A stretch of 11,883 nucleotides of DNA from Lachnospiraceae bacterium UBA3814 (lineage in GTDB: Bacteria > Bacillota > Clostridia > Lachnospirales > Lachnospiraceae): contig DFEA01000032.1 of NCBI GenBank assembly GCA_002368575.1, positions 1-11,883 of the forward strand, read 5' to 3'. This document shows positions 7,730 through 11,883 of the stretch, one piece after another (position 1 is the first letter of the stretch; every line of letters starts with the position of its first letter). The translations under genes and the position numbers were made by a program. A model generated the notes under the pieces. That model searched no databases and was not told the origin of the DNA. It saw only the letters and a list, made by a program, of their open reading frames with translations.

Positions 7730-7774
7730 AATGTAAGTTTATCAGAAACCATCCTTTTTAGCAATGAGCCAGGG

Positions 7775-7803
7775 TTGTATCTTGAAAATGAATACGTTAT
7801 AAT
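7775..7803 (+). promoter_or_regulatory. Predicted sigma-A promoter for the HtrA-like gene operon
   Basis: TTGTAT (7775-7780), a 17-base spacer, and a perfect TATAAT (7798-7803) form a good vegetative promoter pointing right. Initiation would fall near 7810, giving a leader of about 105 bases before ATG 7915. Prediction from sequence only. Confidence 0.6.
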
Positions 7804-7825
7804 GATAGCAGTTTTACCAGGTGAA
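7796..7825 (-). promoter_or_regulatory. Possible mutS2 promoter
   Basis: On the minus strand, TTCACC (complement of 7820-7825), an 18-base spacer and TATAAC (complement of 7796-7801) form a mediocre promoter facing mutS2, with a leader of roughly 60 bases. The -10 overlaps the rightward TATAAT, so the two promoters could compete. Both boxes deviate from consensus, so this is tentative. Confidence 0.25.
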
Positions 7826-7865
7826 CTGTTGCTTATAATGATACCATTCGCGGAAGCGGTTTTAC
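7797..7865 (+). repeat. Imperfect direct repeat in the divergent promoter region
   Basis: TTATAATGATA occurs exactly at 7797-7807 and 7833-7843. It is followed by GCAGTTTTAC (7808-7817) in the first copy and GCGGTTTTAC (7856-7865) in the second. In copy one the two blocks are adjacent; in copy two a 12-base segment (7844-7855) separates them. The repeat places a second TATAAT at 7834-7839, lacking a convincing -35. The same stretch also carries GGTGCTG twice, at 7866-7872 and 7877-7883, one helical turn apart. The rest of the 185-base gap holds only the leader and the ribosome binding site of the following gene. Confidence 0.55.
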
Positions 7866-7898
7866 GGTGCTGTAAAGGTGCTGCTTCTGCCAGTCATC

Positions 7899-7907
7899 AA
7901 GGTGAGG
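7899..7907 (+). promoter_or_regulatory. Ribosome binding site of the HtrA-like gene
   Basis: AAGGTGAGG ends seven bases before ATG 7915, a strong and well-spaced Shine-Dalgarno sequence that supports this start. Confidence 0.75.
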
Positions 7908-7914
7908 TTGTTTC

Positions 7915-9480
7915 ATGGATCCTGCTAATAATCCTGATGAATCCTATAAATTTATCTCTGAAACCATAAAAAAACGTCCTGTCAATAAAAGAAGAGTGTT
8001 CCTGAAGGTCCTTTTTACTTTTTTTCTGGCTGTTCTGTTCGGTGTCGTAGCCTCTTTTACCTATGTCCTTCTTTTGCCCAGGGTAGAGGAATTTGTCTCT
8101 GCCAATGAGGTTAATTTTATTAAACTGAAGGAGCCGGCAGATAATGACGAAATTGCGGCCCCGGCTGATGGTACGCTGCAAGGTGCTGTCAAAGAGGATA
8201 AGGCGGCAAGTCCTGCTGATACTGCTGTCTATAACGAAGAGAAGGATAAGGAAGCTGACAATAAGGAGCCCGATCCTACAGATAATGGTGATGACAGCGA
8301 AGCCGTTAAGGATGACGCTTACGAACATAAGGACGGGCCGGAGGAAAACACAGTTACTCAGGCCGTTTTGAATGACGAGGTGCTGACGGAGGAGCCTGAC
8401 GCTAATGAAGACAGCAGCGGGCAGGAGGATCCCGACTCAAAGGAGGATGTAGCCGTTACTATCTCAGGACAGTCGATACAGGCAGGCTCTGTCGTGGATA
8501 AGCAGTTTGAAATAAATGATTATACCCTGCTCTATCAGAAGATAGAGGACGTAGCGGATGAGATAAAGAAGTGCATCGTGACCGTGACAGCTGTTCATTC
8601 AGACAGGGACTGGTTTCAAAACCCTTATGAAAGCAAGGACCAGACCAGCGGCGTTATCCTTGCCGATAACGGAAAGGAGCTGCTGATACTCGTAAGGACC
8701 AGCGTGATAGAAGAGGCGGATGATATACAGGTCACCTTTTATGATGGGAACAGGTACCCTGCAGTCCTTAAAAAATCCGATAAAAATACCGGACTTTCCG
8801 TTGCGGCGATAGAGCTTTCAAGGATCGAGGAGGGTACGGGACAGAGCTATAAGATGGCAGAGCTTGGCAACAGCAGAGCACGGTCTGTAAAGGGAAAGCC
8901 CGTCATAGCGATCGGGGATCCTATAGGGGTCATTGATTCGATAGCAATCGGGCAGATCACCTCCTCCTCCATCGTTGTTGATAAGATCGACAGTAATGTT
9001 TCCTTACTTACGACGGATATTTACGGATCGACCAATGCCAGCGGGATATTATGTGATTTTGACGGGAAGATATTGGGAATTATCTGTCATGACGGGAATA
9101 ATCCGGATATTAAAAACCTTATCCGGGCGTACTCAATTTCAGATCTTAAGTCTACCATAGAAAAAATCCTTAACGGTCAGGATATAGCCTGTCTGGGTAT
9201 ACAGGGGACAGATGTTACCGATGAGATCTCTGAGGCCTATGATATACCCAAGGGAGCCTATGTGACTCAGGTGGTTTCAGATTCTCCCGCAATGAAGGCA
9301 GGCATTCAGAACGGGGATGTGATAGTAAAGCTCGGCACTAATGAAATCTCCTCGTTTACGGATTACAGGGAGGCCATGCTTAAGTGTCAGCCTAAGGATA
9401 CTACCGCCGTGACCATAAAGCGTATGGGCCGGGAGGAATATGTAGACATTTCCTACGAGGTGGTATTGGGGAAGCTCTGA
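7915..9480 (+). CDS. Membrane-anchored HtrA-like protein with PDZ domain, catalytic triad lost
   Basis: A 521-residue single-pass membrane protein. It has a cytoplasmic basic head (about 1-28), one transmembrane helix (about 29-54) and a long acidic, probably disordered outer linker (about 72-180, rich in Asp, Glu, Ala and Pro). A trypsin-like double-barrel domain (about 205-415) and a PDZ domain (about 424-518; CLGIQGTDV, then GAYVTQVVSDSPAMKAGIQNGDVI) follow. The layout matches the S1C/HtrA (DegP-DegS) family. The three catalytic positions are changed: the TNNHV histidine segment reads RTSV (Ser263), the TDLAV aspartate segment reads TGLSV (Gly293), and the GNSGGP serine segment reads TNASGIL (Ala375). 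It should therefore be proteolytically inactive and may act as a scaffold, chaperone or sensor in the envelope; that role is inference. The reading frame is intact, so it is not a decayed gene. It heads a plus-strand unit with the exonuclease gene 30 bases downstream. Confidence 0.88.
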   Translation: MDPANNPDESYKFISETIKKRPVNKRRVFLKVLFTFFLAVLFGVVASFTYVLLLPRVEEFVSANEVNFIKLKEPADNDEIAAPADGTLQGAVKEDKAASPADTAVYNEEKDKEADNKEPDPTDNGDDSEAVKDDAYEHKDGPEENTVTQAVLNDEVLTEEPDANEDSSGQEDPDSKEDVAVTISGQSIQAGSVVDKQFEINDYTLLYQKIEDVADEIKKCIVTVTAVHSDRDWFQNPYESKDQTSGVILADNGKELLILVRTSVIEEADDIQVTFYDGNRYPAVLKKSDKNTGLSVAAIELSRIEEGTGQSYKMAELGNSRARSVKGKPVIAIGDPIGVIDSIAIGQITSSSIVVDKIDSNVSLLTTDIYGSTNASGILCDFDGKILGIICHDGNNPDIKNLIRAYSISDLKSTIEKILNGQDIACLGIQGTDVTDEISEAYDIPKGAYVTQVVSDSPAMKAGIQNGDVIVKLGTNEISSFTDYREAMLKCQPKDTTAVTIKRMGREEYVDISYEVVLGKL

Positions 9481-9497
9481 GTATAAAATACAGCTTT

Positions 9498-9504
9498 GAA
9501 AGGA
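9498..9504 (+). promoter_or_regulatory. Ribosome binding site fixing the YhaM-type exonuclease start
   Basis: GAAAGGA is six bases before ATG 9511, choosing it over the in-frame TTG at 9496, which lies upstream of and overlaps this site. Confidence 0.7.
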
Positions 9505-9510
9505 TCATTA

Positions 9511-10455
9511 ATGAAGTTTATTGAAGCATTTCACGAAAGTGATAATATTAAGGGCATTTATCTTGTAAAGCAGAAAACGTCTGCTGTTACAAAGGCCGGA
9601 AAGCCATATGATAATATAATCCTTCAGGACAGGACAGGGACCATAGAGGGAAAGATATGGGACCCTAATTCCGCCGGGATAGAGGATTTTGAAGCACTTG
9701 ATTATGTCGAGATCAATGCGCTTGTCAAGGAGTTCAATTCTGCGCTTCAGCTGAGTGTTTCAAGGGTAAGGAAGGCAAGGGAGGGTGAATATTATCCTGA
9801 AGATTACCTGCCTGTCTCCGAAAAAAATATAGACACTATGTATGAAGAGCTTATATCTTATATAGATTCTGTAAAAAATCCTTATCTTAACAGGCTCTGC
9901 AGCTCATTTTTCAAAGACGACGAGGGCTTTGCGGACAGGTTCAAAAGAAGCTCCGCCGCCAAGTCGGTACATCATGGGTTTATAGGCGGTCTTTTAGAGC
10001 ATACTTTGAGTGTTACAAGGCTTTGTGAATTTTACTGCAAGGCGTATCCCCTGCTGAAAAGAGACCTGCTTTTGTCAGTGGCAATGCTTCACGATATCGG
10101 GAAAATAAAGGAGCTGTCTGATTTTCCTCTTAACGATTATACGGATGACGGGCAGCTTTTGGGACATATAGTAATGGGAAGTGAAATGATCGCCGAAAAA
10201 ATAAAGGCGATCGATGGTTTTCCGGAAAGGCTGGCCAGTGAGGTAAAGCACTGCATTCTGGCTCATCATGGCGAATATGAATTCGGGTCTCCCAAGAAGC
10301 CTGCTTTAATGGAGGCTATGGCCCTGAATTTTGCTGATAATACCGATGCCAAAATGGAGACCTTCACTGAGCAGCTGAAATCTGCCGCCAGTACAGGGTG
10401 GCTGGGCTTTAATAAGCTCCTTGAATCGAATATCAGAAAGACCGGTGACATATGA
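9511..10455 (+). CDS. yhaM: YhaM-type 3'-5' exoribonuclease (OB-fold + HD domain)
   Basis: A 314-residue protein, the same size as Bacillus subtilis YhaM. The N-terminal OB-fold nucleic-acid-binding domain spans about 1-95 (IILQDRTGTIEGKIWD, then DYVEINALVKEF). The HD metal-dependent phosphohydrolase domain spans about 145-290: His155 in VHHGFIGGLLEHTLSV, the HD pair His194-Asp195 in MLHDIGKIKEL, His219 in GHIVMGSEMI, His252-His253 in LAHHGEYEFGSP, and Asp276 in NFADNTDAKM. Known family members trim single-stranded 3' ends of RNA, and DNA in vitro, in a metal-dependent way. Nothing is missing. It lies 30 bases after the HtrA-like gene, and its stop overlaps the next start (ATGA at 10452-10455), so it is co-transcribed with the rRNA methyltransferase gene. 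Confidence 0.9.
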   Translation: MKFIEAFHESDNIKGIYLVKQKTSAVTKAGKPYDNIILQDRTGTIEGKIWDPNSAGIEDFEALDYVEINALVKEFNSALQLSVSRVRKAREGEYYPEDYLPVSEKNIDTMYEELISYIDSVKNPYLNRLCSSFFKDDEGFADRFKRSSAAKSVHHGFIGGLLEHTLSVTRLCEFYCKAYPLLKRDLLLSVAMLHDIGKIKELSDFPLNDYTDDGQLLGHIVMGSEMIAEKIKAIDGFPERLASEVKHCILAHHGEYEFGSPKKPALMEAMALNFADNTDAKMETFTEQLKSAASTGWLGFNKLLESNIRKTGDI

Positions 10456-11883
10456 CAATGGAATACAGGAAAAATCAGATCATAGAAACTGTGATCGAGG
10501 ATATAAGTGATAATGGAGAGGGTATAGGCAAAATTAACGGCTATACCCTTTTTATTAAGGATACAGTTATTGGTGACAGAGTAAAGGCGAGGATCACCAT
10601 GGTAAAAAAGAATTACGGTTACGCAAGAGTGGAGGAGATACTTTTACCATCTGCCGACAGAACAGAACCCCGGTGCAGTCTGCACAGAAAATGCGGCGGC
10701 TGTAATCTTCAGTCGATGTCTTACGAGGCACAGCTTTGTTACAAACAGAAAAAGGTCAGAGAGCATCTCATAAGGATAGGCGGCTTTACGCCGGAGTTTA
10801 CAGACAGGATAATGGAACCCATAGAAGGCGCCTCTGACACCTACAGATACAGGAATAAGGAGCAATATCCCGTCGGTTACGATAACAACCGTAATATTAT
10901 ATCAGGATTTTATATTTCCAGAAGCCATGCGATAGTCGAGTGCAGCGACTGCTATCTCGGCGCGTCGGAAAATAAAATAATAGTTGATATTTTATTGAAA
11001 CACTTCAGGAAATACAAAATAGAACCGTATGATGAGGAAACCGGAACAGGACTGATAAGACATATCCTGATAAGAAAGGGGGCTTGCTCCGGTGAAATAA
11101 TGGTCTGTATTATCGTCAACGGAGCTGACGCCGTGACCCGCTCCGGAAGCGGTTCAGTAAAAGGTTCGGTAAACGCAAATTCGGCCGGGGAGAAAGCAGA
11201 GCAGATACCCTTTGAGAATGAGCTGGTAAAGGAACTGATAAAGGTAAATGGCATAAGGAGCATATGCGTCAATATAAATAATGAAAGAACTAATGTCATC
11301 CTCGGAAAAAGGACCATTACTCTATGGGGCAGCGAGACTATCAGAGATACGCTGATGAATATGGTATTTGAAATATCTCCGGAATCATTTTATCAGATAA
11401 ACCATGAACAAACCGAAAAGCTGTACGGAGTGATCAGGGCCTATGCGGATCTGTCCGGTAAGGAGGAGGTATGGGACATATGCTGCGGCGTAGGAACAAT
11501 AGGTCTGTGCCTTGCCGACATGGCAAAGGAAGTACACGGAATAGAAATCGTTCCTGAGGCAATACGAAACGCGGAGAAAAATGCCGCTTTAAATAACAAG
11601 GAAAATGTTGAATTCATCTGTGCGGCAGCGGAGGAATATCTTCAGGCAAACAGAGACAGGATACAAGCGGACGTCATGATCCTTGATCCGTCGAGAAAGG
11701 GCATGGATGAAAGAGCCCTTGATGCAATATTAACGGTAAAGCCCGGGAAAATAGTTTATGTAAGCTGTGACAGCGCGACCCTTGCCCGCGATCTCAGGTA
11801 CCTGTGCAGTAACGGGTACACGTTGCAGAGGGTGAGAGCAGTGGATATGTTTCCGCAGACGGTGCACATCGAGACTATAGTGT
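10452..11883 (+). CDS. rlmD: 23S rRNA (uracil-C5)-methyltransferase, RlmD/RlmCD type (3' end off window)
   Basis: The frame is open for 477 residues to the window edge and ends in FPQTVHIETIV, the normal extreme C-terminus of the family, so only a few residues are missing. An N-terminal TRAM RNA-binding domain (about 5-62) is followed by a 4Fe-4S ligand set Cys75, Cys81, Cys84 and Cys164, then the Rossmann SAM-binding domain with DICCGVGTIGL (342-352), DPSRKG (412-417), the nucleophile Cys439 in YVSCDSATLARDL and a general-base Glu474 in HIE. These are the features of RumA/RlmD; in Bacillus a single homologue (RlmCD) methylates both U747 and U1939, so site specificity is uncertain. A Ser/Gly-rich segment at about 230-250 looks like an insertion before the catalytic domain. 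The start could be ATG 10452, overlapping the exonuclease stop, or ATG 10458 two codons later; neither has a strong Shine-Dalgarno sequence. Confidence 0.92.
   Translation, partial: MTMEYRKNQIIETVIEDISDNGEGIGKINGYTLFIKDTVIGDRVKARITMVKKNYGYARVEEILLPSADRTEPRCSLHRKCGGCNLQSMSYEAQLCYKQKKVREHLIRIGGFTPEFTDRIMEPIEGASDTYRYRNKEQYPVGYDNNRNIISGFYISRSHAIVECSDCYLGASENKIIVDILLKHFRKYKIEPYDEETGTGLIRHILIRKGACSGEIMVCIIVNGADAVTRSGSGSVKGSVNANSAGEKAEQIPFENELVKELIKVNGIRSICVNINNERTNVILGKRTITLWGSETIRDTLMNMVFEISPESFYQINHEQTEKLYGVIRAYADLSGKEEVWDICCGVGTIGLCLADMAKEVHGIEIVPEAIRNAEKNAALNNKENVEFICAAAEEYLQANRDRIQADVMILDPSRKGMDERALDAILTVKPGKIVYVSCDSATLARDLRYLCSNGYTLQRVRAVDMFPQTVHIETIV
11151..11174 (+). repeat. 12-base tandem duplication inside the rRNA methyltransferase gene
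   Basis: GGTTCAGTAAAA (11151-11162) is followed directly by GGTTCGGTAAAC (11163-11174), 10 of 12 bases identical. They encode GSVK-GSVN (residues 234-241) in the Ser/Gly-rich segment, keep the frame, and suggest slippage-type growth of a surface loop. Confidence 0.6.

Noticed and set aside
7897..8328. Minus-strand open frame opposite the start of the HtrA-like gene
   Set aside because: It is antisense to the transmembrane and acidic linker coding region. The hydrophobic look arises from the complement of the acidic codons, and it would cut across the strong ribosome binding site and promoter of the real gene.
9482..9487. TATAAA between the HtrA-like gene and the exonuclease gene as a promoter -10
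   Set aside because: No acceptable -35 lies 16-18 bases upstream, and the 30-base gap suits an operon.
9496..9513. TTG 9496 as start of the exonuclease
   Set aside because: It precedes and overlaps the GAAAGGA ribosome binding site. ATG 9511 gives the 314-residue family length.
1..11883. Mobile element, prophage, toxin-antitoxin, CRISPR or defence island
   Set aside because: No transposase, integrase, terminal inverted repeats, regularly spaced repeats or tRNA-like sequence were seen. Nearly all the sequence is accounted for by conserved chromosomal genes.

Overview
The window looks like chromosomal DNA from a low-to-medium GC Firmicute, most likely a clostridium of the Lachnospiraceae type. 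This is inference from AGG/ATA-rich codon use, AGGA/AGGTGAG-type ribosome binding sites, and the presence of MutS2, a YhaM-type exonuclease, an OmpR/PhoB two-component pair and a TRAM-containing RlmD-family methyltransferase. It is densely coding. I see no rRNA, tRNA, insertion sequence, prophage gene or CRISPR array. The only gap above 100 bases is the divergent promoter region at 7730-7914.

Layout. (1) Positions 1-3212, plus strand: the possible tail of an upstream gene, a HypE-like AIR-synthase-family protein, an Lrp/AsnC-type regulator, a class I/II PLP aminotransferase and the tRNA wobble 2'-O-methyltransferase TrmL. The last three are joined by 4-base ATGA stop/start overlaps, so they are almost certainly one transcription unit. 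(2) Positions 3228-7729, minus strand, transcribed right to left: mutS2, an OmpR-family response regulator, then its histidine kinase. The regulator's Shine-Dalgarno sequence is partly formed by the mutS2 stop codon. This unit converges on trmL with only 15 bases between the stop codons. (3) Positions 7730-7914: a divergent promoter region with a good sigma-A promoter toward the right and a duplicated -10-like block. (4) Positions 7915-11883, plus strand: a membrane-anchored HtrA-like protein that has lost all three catalytic residues, a YhaM-type OB-fold/HD exonuclease, and an RlmD/RlmCD-type 23S rRNA uracil methyltransferase that runs off the window edge very near its C-terminus.

How the genes fit together. 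The left unit combines amino-acid-responsive regulation, amino acid transamination and modification of the tRNA-Leu wobble base. The middle unit couples a recombination/ribosome-rescue ATPase (MutS2) to an envelope-sensing two-component system. The right unit combines an envelope PDZ protein with RNA processing and rRNA modification. Most genes are ordinary housekeeping functions. The items most worth a second look are the triad-less HtrA homologue with its long acidic linker, the HypE-like protein lacking the C-terminal cysteine that true HypE needs, and the duplicated promoter block between mutS2 and the pseudoprotease gene.
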